From: Aculops lycopersici
Lineage: Eukaryota; Arthropoda; Arachnida; Trombidiformes; Eriophyidae
Length of the DNA stretch: 63,761 nt
Assembly: GCA_015350385.1 (NCBI GenBank)
Contig: WNKI01000001.1
Coordinates: 11,220,972-11,284,732, forward strand
Reading direction: 5' to 3'
How positions within the stretch are numbered: position 1 is the stretch's first letter; each line of letters opens with the position of its first letter. The notes beneath the pieces were generated by a model. That model saw only the letters and a program-made list of their open reading frames with translations, was not told where the DNA came from and ran no database searches. A program made the translations under genes and the position numbers. Shown here piece by piece: positions 21,352 to 32,969 of this stretch.

Positions 21352-23187
21352 ATGCCCATGGCCTCGAACTCAGACAACGACGGCGAGCAGTCGGCCATCG
21401 GCGGCTCGTGTTGCAATTGCGAATGCAACGGAAAGCTCGCTGATAGGATGGAGCAGGCAACTCAAATGGATGGAGCCGATACCATTCAACAGAATGGGAA
21501 AGAGTTTCTCGGTATTAGTTTGTCGAAAAAGCAATGCACAAATGGAACCTGCACACCACAAGCAATCACAGATTCAGGCGAGTATATTAAATCTAAGGGT
21601 CACATTGAATTGACCTCCTCGTCAGTGAGCATGCCAAATGATAGATCGTCGCCTTTGGGCGACGATTGCCAGGTTACCTCAAACCGGAAAGAGCCATTCA
21701 TAAATGTTCCACTTATACCACTGAAAGTGATCTTGTTTTGCTGGTACGCTGCTGGCGCTTGTTTATTACCTTACATGACATTACATATGAAGCAGTTGGG
21801 TTTGACGATGGTTGAGATGACGGCTGTTTACGCAATATTACCAATAATTCAGCTGCTAGGCACACCAATCGCCGGTTTTATTGCGGACAAAACAGGAAAT
21901 TACAAGTCGGTGTTGATGATCAGTCTATCAACTTGCATAGTTACCACATTGATGATTCAATTTATTGTTCCAGCTCGCAAGGCGCGCGATCCAAACGCTG
22001 GCATGACACCTGTTGCAGCATCCGGTTCAGCGGCAGCGTCGTCGTCAGGAGCAACCTCCAACGAGGCACAGGATGACTCGCAACAGGAAGTCATGTACAT
22101 GGTTACCTTTTGGCTTTACCTGATTATCAGAGTCTTTCACCAGGTTGCCGTTGGATTGTCATATGTTCTACTTGACACAACAACCATCATGCTTGCTGAA
22201 CGACACAACTCCAACTACGGACGACAACGCTTTTGGGCCATCCTGGCAACAGGTGTCTTCTCGCCCATTTGCGGGTTCGTCATTGACCACGTGAGCTATA
22301 ATGTCGACGAGTATGGAAAGAAGATCAATGATTACAGTCCAGCATTCCACTTTTTCAACGTTCTCACAGCACTAACCCTGTTCAAAGCCTCTATGTTGGG
22401 CGTCGAAATTGCCAAGATGGAGATAAACGTTTGGGGCAACGTGAAGCCGCTGCTCAAATCGGCCAACGTTTGGATCTTCCTATTTTCGGTCTTCATTATG
22501 GGCTCCTGCTGGGGATTCCTTGAGTCGTTCCTATTTGTCCACCTTCAGAAGAACCTTCATGCACCAAACTATTTGCTTGGATTAACAGTAACAGTGGGCG
22601 CCTTCATTGGACTACCCTTCCTCTACGGATCGGATTGGTTCTTCAAGAAGGTTGGCGCCGTTGAGCTTCTATTACTGGCTCTAGTCACCTACTTTGTTCG
22701 TCTTGTTGGCTACTCGCTCCTTGACAATCCTTGGTGGTGCATCCCATACGAGCTAATGGAAGCATTCACTCTCCACCTGATGTGGGTAGCCACCGTTAGG
22801 CTGGCCTATCAAATTTCGCCACCTGGTATGTTGGCCACCATGCAAGCGGTGGTTGGTGGATTGAACTTTGGTGTCGGTCGTGGTTTTGGTTCGTTGGTTG
22901 GCGGTGCAGTTATCGTACTTTACAACGAACGCATTGCCTTCCGAGTTATTGGATCGATGGCTCTGACCACCGCCATTCTTTACGGAACCTTGCACTACTT
23001 TTTCCTTCCACCACTCGAGGTTCACGACCATAAGAGGCCATCCTTGTCTAGCGCCTCAGGCAGTAGCAATAACAATAGTAAACACCTCAAGAAACCATCT
23101 ACACTCACCGATTCGAAACGCCGCCGCCAAACTGCCAAGGATATTGAGGCGAGCAACCCAGAGTTGACCACAGCAGCGGCCTCATAG
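21352..23187 (+). CDS. MFSD6: Major facilitator MFSD6-like membrane protein, intronless
   Basis: Protein of 611 aa. A cytoplasmic Cys-containing N-terminus (about 115 residues) precedes 12 likely transmembrane helices arranged as in the MFS. Recognisable features of the MFSD6 group are PLKVILFCWYAAGACLLPY at helix 1, GTPIAGFIADKTGNYK (the MFS loop 2-3 motif), LDTTTIMLAERHNSNYGRQR, the FGSLVGG segment and a short charged C-terminal tail. A low-complexity Ala/Ser loop interrupts the region between helices 3 and 4. MFSD6 proteins are poorly understood MFS members related to sugar/H+ symporters; the substrate is not known. The start ATG is the first after the hairpin. Convergent with EAF, with 485 bp between the stops. 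Confidence 0.88.
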   Translation: MPMASNSDNDGEQSAIGGSCCNCECNGKLADRMEQATQMDGADTIQQNGKEFLGISLSKKQCTNGTCTPQAITDSGEYIKSKGHIELTSSSVSMPNDRSSPLGDDCQVTSNRKEPFINVPLIPLKVILFCWYAAGACLLPYMTLHMKQLGLTMVEMTAVYAILPIIQLLGTPIAGFIADKTGNYKSVLMISLSTCIVTTLMIQFIVPARKARDPNAGMTPVAASGSAAASSSGATSNEAQDDSQQEVMYMVTFWLYLIIRVFHQVAVGLSYVLLDTTTIMLAERHNSNYGRQRFWAILATGVFSPICGFVIDHVSYNVDEYGKKINDYSPAFHFFNVLTALTLFKASMLGVEIAKMEINVWGNVKPLLKSANVWIFLFSVFIMGSCWGFLESFLFVHLQKNLHAPNYLLGLTVTVGAFIGLPFLYGSDWFFKKVGAVELLLLALVTYFVRLVGYSLLDNPWWCIPYELMEAFTLHLMWVATVRLAYQISPPGMLATMQAVVGGLNFGVGRGFGSLVGGAVIVLYNERIAFRVIGSMALTTAILYGTLHYFFLPPLEVHDHKRPSLSSASGSSNNNSKHLKKPSTLTDSKRRRQTAKDIEASNPELTTAAAS

Positions 23188-23339
23188 CCCACTAATACAA
23201 TCAGATAGATTGCACAAAAGCTAGCTATAAGATTAAAATTTGAAAGAGTGATTGAAAGAGTGAGAGGAAGTGCGAGTAACTCATGACTCTATAACTAATA
23301 ATGAATATAGCTAGTTATCGATAGTAGATAAGAGATGAT

Positions 23340-23345
23340 AATAAA
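23340..23345 (+). terminator. Poly(A) signal AATAAA of the MFSD6-like gene
   Basis: AATAAA 153 bp after the stop codon, in the short region between the convergent MFSD6-like and EAF genes. The remaining ~330 bp (23346-23672) is AT/TC-rich with no feature seen and probably holds the 3' end of EAF. Confidence 0.55.
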
Positions 23346-23672
23346 TGAGACTTTTTATGACTACTTCGCCCATGAGTTGTTCTTCTCAACTCAATTTCGG
23401 AAGGTCGATTCTTTGTAATACAATTCATCATTTGGTACATTTATCATGATACGTATGATAAGTATTTGTTGTCATACCCCTCTAATACTCGATATTGATT
23501 CCATTTAGCTCCCATTTGTTTTACTTTCTCCTAGTCTTTAGCTAAATCTCATTCATTCCTCTTTCAAGTTGTAAATTCGTTCTGTTAATTTGCTCCTTGC
23601 ATCCATCATTCAATATAACATAATAATGTAACCTAATAATTCGTCTTTATGTCTTTCTTATCATCTCATTTA

Positions 23673-24782
23673 TCAAAACGTGAAACCTTCAGTGTTTGGA
23701 CTAGAATTGCCTGAGTTTCCGCTACTTGAGCCACTGGAGTTACTCGAGGAACTAGATGAAGAGCTACTGCTCCTACTCCTCGAGCTACTCGCATCTCCAT
23801 CCTCATCTTCATCATCGTCGTCGTCATCGTCATCATCATCGTCGTCCGAATCACTAGACGAGCTACTCTCCTCGCTGAGCTGAGGCCCGTCCATTCTTGT
23901 CTTGGTGTTTGTTTGGTTGTTGCTTGTGTTGTGGTTTGGCATACTTGTTGCTGCGATTGCTGATCCTCCTTGTTGCGGTTGGCTGTGATTCTGATGATTC
24001 GTTATACTCTTTGAGCCGACTATCGTTGCGCCGCCATGGTGATTCTTATGCAGGTGGTGGTGGTTATTGTTGTTGTTGATGTTGTTGCTGATGTGATGTT
24101 GAGAATTGTTGCTTCGGTCTGGTGAGGATGAACAGGAGGAGGAGGAGGAGTCTGAGGCTGCTGATGAGGATGAAGAAGATCTTGAGGACATTCCATTTTG
24201 GCTACTTAGCAGGCTCATGCCACCGAGGCCACCCGAGCTACTGATACCACTACTGCTCCCATTGCTGTTGACTCCATTTGGAAAGTGTTGCTGTTGGCTG
24301 TGGTTGTGTTGGTATTGGCTACTGCTACTACTATTGGATATTAGCGCTCCTGTCATCGAGCTATTTGAGTTTGAGGATCCAGGTCCATTGCCGGCCCCGC
24401 TAACACCGCCACCCGGTGGCTGGCCTCCGCCCGAACCACTGGCACCACCGCCTCTTGTTGCTTTCACTGTTATGCTATCAGTCAGTTTTTGTAGAACCAT
24501 TTCTCCAGTCTCGTTATCTATAACTAACAGACATTCTTTCATATGAGGCTTCCGTTGACCCTTAAAGACTGTGTGACTTGAGATGGAACCTCCAACATTT
24601 GGCGCCTTTATTGTCACTTCACCCTTCGGGGTCAGCTCCAAGGTGGCCGGCTCCTCGCTATTCACAGAGGCTGGCTTAAAATCATACCTTAGCGTATGAT
24701 ACAGCTCACCATGTGGATTTGAGTCGCGACCAAAGTCCTGCAAGATCAACTCGTTTTCGCCTTGACTCTTGCCCTTGGCCAT
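23673..24782 (-). CDS. Eaf: ELL-associated factor EAF, intronless
   Basis: Protein of 369 aa. Residues 1-115 form the EAF domain, with the conserved LYHTLRYDFKPAS segment, the VTIKAPNVGG block, TVFKGQRKPHMKECLL and IDNETGEMVLQKL. The rest is low complexity: Gly/Ser/Asn/His-rich, then a Ser-rich stretch and an Asp/Glu run near the C-terminus, matching the acidic Ser-rich transactivation tail of EAF1/EAF2. EAF binds ELL and is part of the super elongation complex that stimulates RNA polymerase II in the nucleus. It is longer than vertebrate EAFs because of the low-complexity tail. The start is the first ATG of the domain. It is divergent from FAS across 8.5 kb. Confidence 0.93.
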   Translation of the reverse strand: MAKGKSQGENELILQDFGRDSNPHGELYHTLRYDFKPASVNSEEPATLELTPKGEVTIKAPNVGGSISSHTVFKGQRKPHMKECLLVIDNETGEMVLQKLTDSITVKATRGGGASGSGGGQPPGGGVSGAGNGPGSSNSNSSMTGALISNSSSSSQYQHNHSQQQHFPNGVNSNGSSSGISSSGGLGGMSLLSSQNGMSSRSSSSSSAASDSSSSSCSSSPDRSNNSQHHISNNINNNNNHHHLHKNHHGGATIVGSKSITNHQNHSQPQQGGSAIAATSMPNHNTSNNQTNTKTRMDGPQLSEESSSSSDSDDDDDDDDDDDDEDEDGDASSSRSRSSSSSSSSSSNSSGSSSGNSGNSSPNTEGFTF

Positions 24783-27391
24783 AATTTTATTGTTGTGTAT
24801 ATGATCGTCAGTCAGTTTCTCTGTATGATTGGTGGCTTTGAGCCCTCGGACTCGTTAGTGTTGATTTGATCTCCTCCAATGAGTTTCTCTTCTCCTTCTG
24901 ATTCCTATGTTTCCTTGAGTAGATAACAAAAACGACAACAACAAAAGATAGATTCGAATGTTTGTGGTGAAGTTAGATCTGCAATTCCTCTATTGATGGG
25001 ATTGATAATTCACGCATCCACTCGGAGGCTAGTTCATGCAATCAACTTCATTCAATAGATCATCTTATGTGATAAGGATAATAATAAATAGCCATAGCAA
25101 GTGGCGGCAAACATAACAAAAATATAACAGAATGCAATTGAGATGCCAACTTGGCGATATACAATATATATAAAAATAATAATTCAAATGCTGTCAATGG
25201 CTGCGGCGGCGTCCCTGCCAGTGGTAGTGTTGGTGGCGCCGCAGGCTGCTCTTTCTGCGGCGAAAGGTATAGACGACGCACACATTTTCCGATGGGCCAA
25301 CAACACATTCACATACACACAGAGAGGAAAACAGAGAGGCAGAGATAGGAAACTGAGCACATGGGATAAAAGTACATTGAGAAGTGGATGGGATTTTCTG
25401 CAAGTGAGCGCTGGCCGGGCCGGCGCCAGCGTACAGCAAACAACAAACAGCAGTAGAATCCGAATTGAATGCGCCACAAGAGTCTACTGCGGAGATGAAT
25501 GGGACGCGCCGATGTGGCCTCAAGTTGTTGTTCCAATGAGCTGATGCTTTATCATTGTGTGCCATTTTTGTCCTTCCCTCCAGCTTCCGGTGCGACACCC
25601 CACTTCCGATCCTCTGGTCCATGTCATGTTAACGCCTTGAGACTTTTGTTGATAAAACAAAGACGAGAGTGAGGAGATGGCAAGACACTTGGCCTTAGCG
25701 ATTAGTCTTGGCAGTCGATGCGGAAAAAAGGCTCGGCTGGCGGGCGACAGGTGGCACTAGCGAGACTCCATTCATAAAGATAGCAGCAGCATCGACGCAG
25801 GCCACCAAGTCGGCGTCGTTGTCGTTGTTGAGCGACGCATGAGATGAGGGATCTCGCCATGTTTCGCCCTTTGCTAATTACTTAGCCAGCAAAAAAGTAA
25901 AGGACCACATTAGTTTAGTGTAGTCGAGTGGAGTCTGCTGTTGCTGCTAACGCGACTGCTACTAGGTGGCCGCCAAATCGGTGGCTCATCGGTCGGTATC
26001 GTTCGTTGAATCGACCACCTGTTGCAGAGTGAGGCTCTCCAGTTGCTCACTAGCACGATGGCAAGTGAGTCGCGGAGACTGCAAGTAGCGATGGAGCAAC
26101 GAACGAGCGAGAAGACTAGCCGGATAATGAGTATTTGAGGGTGACACTAAAAGTTATCGGCGACTGCCAATTGGGCGGCCGGCTAATGAGCTGCTCAATT
26201 TATTGTTTTGTTCCAAAGGTCGTCTTTGTCGAAGTCGTCGACGTCATTGTCGTTTTAGTTGGCGGACTTTTGCTATGGTTTAGCTCAAGCCATTTCTGGT
26301 TATAGAGACTTCAACAAGAAATACCCAAGAGTCTCTCCACATCTACATTCAAAGAATAGGAATGCCGTCAACGATGACAGGGCCGATTTTCTGTTTCACT
26401 CGAGCAGTCAGATTGAAACAATTGCGCCCCATGTTCGGCTGCCTCGAACTGATGGGGTGACTTTAGAATTGAATGGGTGAAACTAAGAACAGTGAACAGG
26501 TCTTGGCGCAAACAGGTGGTTGCGCCGAGACCAGGCAAGCAGTGAGAATTTTCGAAGCGAATAGACGAGCAGTGGGGACATCGACCATCGGGCTACGACA
26601 GCGACGACGATTTTGTTCGAAGACTTGAGAAGAGGTTGTGAGGATTGCAAATAGTAACACCGGTATAGTAAACTAGTTCACCTGTTGCCGTTGGTTAGTA
26701 ATTTCAGTTAGATCAATGAGCTTTACTCTGTCCAATGAGGTAGACGGCGATGGTTAATGCAACGACGGCGACGTAGATGAGGAGTGAGACGAAGACGAGG
26801 AGCAGTGAGCTCGGAAGGCTGTGAAAAAGTGGGTTGAATTTACATCATCCAATCTCCTGGCTGCTACTGAGACTTTGTTGAGTCGTTCGATCTTAGCAAC
26901 GATCTTGGCATCTTCGTCGCATCGGTTTCACGGCGGCGGCGGCGGCCGACCAACCGACAGGTAAACAGAGCGACCTGACTGGCTGGTCAAGCAGGACAAA
27001 AGGTTCACTGGCCACCAGCAGCTAGCTAGTCGGTGAACTGGCTAACTGTTTGGCTCACTGGCCACTGATGAGGTGGAAGCGTATTCTTAGTAGTCTTGCG
27101 AGTGACGAGTCAGCTAAGCAAACAACAGTTACAACAACCAAGACTCGCGAGGGTGACCATCGAGCTGGGGCAACCTGTTGCATCTTCTGGATGCGTCACT
27201 AGCGGATCTGGTCTCAGTTTTAGCTCTCGTTGCTTAGTTATGCGGCCGTCGCCGTCGCTATTGCCGTTGCCGCCAACGAGAGTTAAGTAGAGTGAAGCGC
27301 CGGTGAGCAAGGGGAAATTAGCGGCAATGGCCGCTAGCCGTCTCTCTCCCTCCCTCCCTCCCTCCCTCTCTCCCTCTCCCTCTCCGACTGA

Positions 27392-27427
27392 CTTCATTTG
27401 GCCGGCTGGCTGGCCGGCCAAATGAAG
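27392..27427 (+). other. Perfect 15-bp inverted repeat with 6-nt loop
   Basis: Arms CTTCATTTGGCCGGC (27392-27406) and its exact complement (27413-27427) flank the loop TGGCTG. Located in non-coding DNA just after a TCCC/CTCCC tract. Confidence 0.85.
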
Positions 27428-27604
27428 CTAGCTGAACAGTCGAACTGTGTGACTGTGCATTTGGAAAGTTGAAAGCGAGTCTCTTTTCACTAGCCAACTT
27501 ATTGCAAGCTTAATCAAGCTATTGAAAGTAAGATGGCTAAGACTAGACAAAGGTGCCGCAGTCTAGTTTAGATGTTGAGGCGACTGGTGGTTGTTGTGGT
27601 TGAC

Positions 27605-27645
<41 letters not shown>

Positions 27646-28856
27646 CGTTGACGTTGTGTTGGTGGATGATGATGGTGGCAGTGTGAGTTTGTGCTCCGCG
27701 ATGATCGCAAATGGAGATAATGTTGCTCTTCTTCATCTTGTCCTTCTCCTCCACCTTCTCATGCTATACCTCCGTCTTCAATAGAGTTTACCTGTTGGTC
27801 GGCAAAGCCGAAGCCTGAGCCGCGGTTGCTGCTGATGGGAGAGTTTTACTACAGCTTGTGTGTTGAGTTAGCCAGCCGGCTAACTATCTATCTATGCGCA
27901 AGTGTGTGTACTTTTCACTGCAAGTGTGAGTGTGCATTTGAATCTAGAGCTTCACCAAGTTTGCACACAGCTAATAGAAGGCTAATGGACTAACGGCAGA
28001 GGTAACTCCTCTGCAGTTTGAGGCTACGAGTTTGAAATTTAGAGTTGGATTGAAGGAGCGGAGAGGAGAGGCAACAGGTTGTGGCAATTGCGCGCTTATG
28101 CTACGTTAGTTGCATTTATATATAACTCAGCTCATCTCACCTGCTTTTGCTGCTGCTGCTGCTTTCTTGATCATGAGCGCAACCACCGCCGCAGCCGCAG
28201 CCGCCGCCACAGCTGCAATGGCCATTGTGAGGACCACGATGGCCGAGAGAGGAGGTGAGGACGGCGCGGCGGTTATAACATCGGCGGCAGCAGCAGCAAC
28301 CACCACCACCACGATGGGCAAGCAGACGAAAGCTCCACTCTGGCCAATAATGCGACTGTCTGTGTTTGTGTTTGTATTTGAGCTTGAGTTTGAGCCTGAG
28401 CTTCAACTCCAACTCCAACTCCAACTCCAGCCTTTGGGACGACAGTCGAGACGAAATGCGAGGGGCCAACTCAAGGCGAGCTATCCAACTAACTAACTAA
28501 CCAGAGCCAACTGGCATCGCCGTCGACTTATTAAACAAGGGCAAGTTGGCCGCTCGGCGAGTGAATTTGCGAGGCAAAAGCAACGGTGGTGGCGGCAGCA
28601 ACGTCATTTAGGCAACTAACTAGCTTGCCAGCTAGCTTACCAATATAAGTCTAAAGCTCTTCGAGGCTTCGCAACTGCGCCACTCTCACCTGCGATCGAG
28701 TTCTTCGAGCTGGTGAACGCATTTATTATTCAAAATGTGTGCGCCGGAGTGACCAGCCTAATAGTTGGATCTCATAGAAGCTAGCTCATCGTTGTAGTTG
28801 TTGCTGTAATATTGCTTCTATCTTTACCCGTTGCTCTTCTTGGCAGACGGCATAGC

Positions 28857-28919
28857 AACAGGTTGAATGAACTAGGCTAACAGATGTAGCCGAATTCGGT
28901 TCATTCAACTTAACCTGTT
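28857..28919 (+). other. 63-nt imperfect hairpin
   Basis: The arm AACAGGTTGAATGAAC (28857-28872) pairs fully with 28899-28919 apart from a 5-nt one-sided bulge. Inside, GGCTA (28875-28879) pairs with TAGCC (28887-28891) around a 7-nt loop. It looks like a small-RNA precursor in size, but nothing shows transcription. Confidence 0.5.
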
Positions 28920-29467
28920 CGCTTTCTACTCTCAATCAAAGCATCGGCAGTCTTCTTAGTCGGCGAGAGTTTACTCTCGCTTGCCAGATAACGAAGCCTA
29001 ACTGGCCGCTATTTCTTTCGCCAGCTAGCCAGTTATTTACTATTTCTACTGACGGCCGACTGGCTAGTTAGCTGTTAGTTGAATTAGACATTGAGAATTA
29101 ATGCAATAAAGCAGACGACGACGACGACGGTGGCGACGAAATATCCACATCTAAGACCGAGTCACTCGCTTACCTAAGACGAGCGACTAGCACCTGGGCC
29201 AAGTTATCTAGCGCGCAGTCGCCACTTGAAATGGCTAATCGATGCTTGGATTGCCGACTACCAGTGTTAGTGTTCGTGTTGGCGACTTTGTGCCGCATTT
29301 AGCTAGCCGAGTCCTGTGACCGTCAGCCGGCGCCAAGTTTTTGGTCGTGGAAGGAGCCTAGTTGTTGGCCAATAATAGGAATGAGCCGAGGGGAAACATT
29401 AAACAGGCAACTCTCATCCTCTCTCTCTCTCTCTCTCTCNCTCTCTCTCTCTCNCTCTCTCTCTCTC

Positions 29468-29560
29468 NNNNNNNNNNNNNNNNNNNNNNNNNNNNNNNNN
29501 NNNNNNNNNNNNNNNNNNNNNNNNNNNNNNNNNNNNNNNNNNNNNNNNNNNNNNNNNNNN
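29468..29560. other. Assembly gap (93 N) inside a CT tract
   Basis: 93 undetermined bases, with single N at 29440 and 29454 inside a CT microsatellite before it. The sequence just after (29561-29650) is a tract of CGTA/GTAC words that looks like consensus error at a gap edge, followed by a (TC)29 run. True length and content here are unknown. Confidence 0.97.
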
Positions 29561-29646
29561 GGTACGGTACGTACGTTACGTACGTACGTACGTAAGTAAC
29601 GTAAGTACGACGTAACGGAACGGAACGTAACGTAACGTACGTACTA

Positions 29647-29650
<4 letters not shown>

Positions 29651-29708
<58 letters not shown>
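29651..29708 (+). repeat. (TC)n microsatellite
   Basis: About 29 uninterrupted TC units after the gap region. Confidence 0.95.
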
Positions 29709-29710
<2 letters not shown>

Positions 29711-32409
29711 GGAAAGGGTGCGGTAAGGGCGAGTGGAAAGGGAGAAAGATAGCGATGGGACTAATATTTGAGGCCGGCCGGGTGGAGAGAGGGAGAGATA
29801 GCTACCGTGGAATCAAAAGTAACCACTCGGCCGCAGGTATGTTTCTCTATGTATCTCCACCTTAGTTGCGGTGGTGGTTGTTGTTGCAAGGAACGATGTT
29901 CTTTAATCGCGCGCGCCCAGGTAGACTCAGCGTGCAAGTTCCCGAGGGCTAAGGGATAGAGCTAGTGAGCGAGAGCGAAAGTTGGGACAAGATACGTCCA
30001 AGTTGACTATCTGGTTGCTGGCAAACAAGGGAGCTACAGGATGAGGAAACGAGGAAACTGGCAGGTGGAATTACAACGACTAGGACTACGATCAGGAACA
30101 CGACGACGATTATGATGATAGTGATGGTGGTGGTGATACAGGTAACATTTCAACTATTGCCACTGCCAGGAGCGCCACTAAATCTCTGTGTTGTCGCCAT
30201 GGTAATCATACTAGTAGTCGCGCTTTTGGCTTTGCGTTCATCGTTTGAAGTCATGTTATCTGCTAGCCAGACACTGGAAACTCTTGCCAAAACTTCCATC
30301 GCCCATCTCAAAGCAAGTGGCCGGCGCGCGCGAGGTTATTTTATTTTCTATTATATATTGTGTCATGTGTTTGAGTGTGTTTTGTGCCACTTGACTTGCG
30401 CGCACGAGATGAACGCCAATGATGACTGACGATATGAGCGGCGCCTACCTGTGGATTCAAGTTGCTTGGCCCACCCGTCGCCTCGACCGGCTAGCGTCTC
30501 CCCTTCTATTTTTCTTTTTTCTTCTCCCTCTCTCTAAACTTCGAAATTTTTGTCGGTGCGTTAGTTGAGGTTGTAAAAGTCGAAGTTGGGGTGAAAGTAA
30601 AAATTTTCCCTAAATTTCTCGCAAAGGCAATCCACTCCTAAGAGCTGGCCGCGCGGTGGCGAGCGGCCCAGCAGCAGCAGCAGCGGCAGGGGCGGCAGCT
30701 TACCTGACGCTGACGTTATCATTAAGGATGGTAGTCGACCACTGGGTCCCGGCCCAACAGTAGGATAATCGATGGTCGATCCGATCCGATCCTATCCGAC
30801 CATCATCCCTTGCCATCGTCCTCGTCCTCGCCGTTGGCAGTAGCGACGGCAGCAACTTGTTGCTCCCATAGACTTCGCCAACCCGACATTACCAACTGAC
30901 GTATCCTCTTGGCGGCAGGATAACAAAGTCGCCCGCTTGCCTGGCTTCAACTAACCAACTAACTCCCCGATCCCCTTGGCCATGGAATCTCATCACTCGG
31001 CAATGAAAACGGCGGCGACTATCGCCATAGAGTAGCGAGAGTGATAATGGCAACACTAACGCGCGCGCAAACTCTAACACACAACGACAAACAAGGCAAC
31101 GACTACCACTACTACGAAGACGCCGCTAAGACGTCAAGACGCAAAAGACGTAAAAGACGCAAAAGACGTAAAGACACAAAGACAGCCGCCAAGTGTGATT
31201 TAAACTCGAATTGTTCCCCTCAATGCTGCTCACTTTGCAAATGGGTAGAGTAATTCAAGCTAGACAACTACCATCGAATGTCAAGCTTGGCGAACTTTAA
31301 GCGTCCGCTAAACCGGCGGCCAACGAGAGGCGCTGGCAGCGGCCACTAACGAGCCAGTTGATGGCCGCGCCGGCAACAAGTGGAACTCTATCCGATTTAC
31401 CTCGCGAACTTCGACCGGCTTCTTCTTCGTCTCGCTCCCTCTTGACAGGTGCGCTAATTTTAAAATTCGGAGTCGCAATTAGCAAAAACCACTACGTCGT
31501 CGTCGTCGTCGTCGTCGTTGTTGTTGTTGGAGTTGGAGTTGACACTAAAGGGGCGACTCGATCCAACAGCAGGAGTGAAGAGCGCCAATGAGGAGGACAA
31601 GTTCAGGTTCTTTTCTCCTACTCTTGCTCTTGAGTTGCTCGCTAGCTAGCTCGGTGACTGTCATCGTCGTAATCGCCATCATGGTCGTCGTCGTCGTCGT
31701 TGTCTGGCGGTTGGGTAGTTGGCTACCAACTAAAGTGCCGGTCGAGCGCAACGACAGTGTCGGCGAGCGGAATCTCACCTGGCCAACTAAAAGAGAGGGA
31801 GCATTAATTGTTACTCTAGCGCATGTGTGCATGTGAGTCATGAGCGGCTTTTGCATACAACAACAACTTTAACAAGGATCTAGCTTGCCAGCTTGCTAAC
31901 CCGCTCGCTTGTTACTAGTTAACTTGCCATTTGGAGCACGAGTGCAACGAATCGCCCAACAAGTGGGTCGGATTGCGGCCAAGAGCACGACTATGTCGAA
32001 GGCGATTGCAAGTCGCTCTCCGGGAGAAGAATTGACTTTGCCTATTGTGTGTATGTATGTATGTGCACGATGGCGGCAACTTTAGTGGTATGTTGGCCAA
32101 CCATCAGTAGCAAGTAAGACACACACACACACACACCAAAGCTCGCCAAGTCGCTTGGCAAGACACTCGAATTGCGCCGCATATTTGCGAGAAATCAGGC
32201 GCTGATTATACAGTGGGCAAAGAGGAGCGAAGCGACCAACTGGCGCCACCGGCAACGTCACTGCCATTTGTTGCGCTTCTGCCGGCGCCGCTGCCATCGT
32301 CACCAAATCCGCTGCTATTTCTTCCATCGCCATCGCCAATGCCATTGCCATTGCCAATCCCTTTGGTGCTGCTGCTGCTGAAGGTCCAACACCGACACTA
32401 GCGCTAATA

Positions 32410-32442
32410 TTGAAACATACCATTGGATTTGGTATGTTTCAA
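32410..32442 (+). other. Perfect 13-bp inverted repeat with 7-nt loop upstream of FAS
   Basis: TTGAAACATACCA (32410-32422) and its exact complement (32430-32442) flank TTGGATT. It lies about 0.9 kb before the FAS start codon. Confidence 0.85.
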
Positions 32443-32531
32443 GGAGGCCCACAAAACTCGCAGCTTGTCCGTGTCATTGTAAGTGAGTGTTTCTGTTTGT
32501 GTTATTTTGTGCTGGCTTGTCACGAATCTTG

Positions 32532-32540
32532 TCACGCCAC
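32532..32540 (+). promoter_or_regulatory. Candidate sterol regulatory element TCACGCCAC
   Basis: It matches the SREBP half-site pattern TCACNCCAC and lies about 820 bp before the FAS start codon. Animal FAS genes are known SREBP targets. A single 9-base match in 8.5 kb is weak evidence. It overlaps a CCACTTGTTG decamer (32537-32546). Confidence 0.25.
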
Positions 32541-32870
32541 TTGTTGCGCAACTCGCCGCGCGTTTGCGCATTTCACATGCCTTCCACTTGCTTCTATTCG
32601 ATCTCCACTGGCACACACAGAAACCAGTGGCAATGGCAACGAGCAGCATAGAGCGGCGGCGGCAGCAGCAGCAGCGCAACAAGTGGCAGCAAAAGGAGCA
32701 AACGCAACTCATGCTAGGGAATTGAACCAACACACACACACACACACTCGCTAACACACACACACAGCGAGCTTGGCGAGCTCAGCGGCCAACAGCATCA
32801 GCCGGCGACGAGGGCACTTGAGACGAATGGATAGAAAGACGGAGAGAGAGAGAGAGTTGGACAGAGAGTC

Positions 32871-32883
<13 letters not shown>

Positions 32884-32967
<84 letters not shown>
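32884..32967 (+). repeat. (GA)n microsatellite upstream of FAS
   Basis: About 40 GA units on the plus strand, 390 bp before the FAS start. Such tracts can bind GAGA-type factors and lie near arthropod promoters. After it the plus strand has no ATG until the FAS start codon, consistent with a long purine-rich leader (33185-33356 is almost all A and G). Confidence 0.9.

Positions 32968-32969
<2 letters not shown>

Noticed and set aside
23680..24546. Plus-strand open frames rich in Leu/Glu across the EAF gene
   Set aside because: They are antisense readings of the Ser/Asp-rich EAF tail; the minus strand has the conserved EAF domain.
28110..28496. Ala-rich open frames on both strands
   Set aside because: They read through CGC/GCC and CTCCAA repeats, overlap each other on opposite strands and have no conserved segment.
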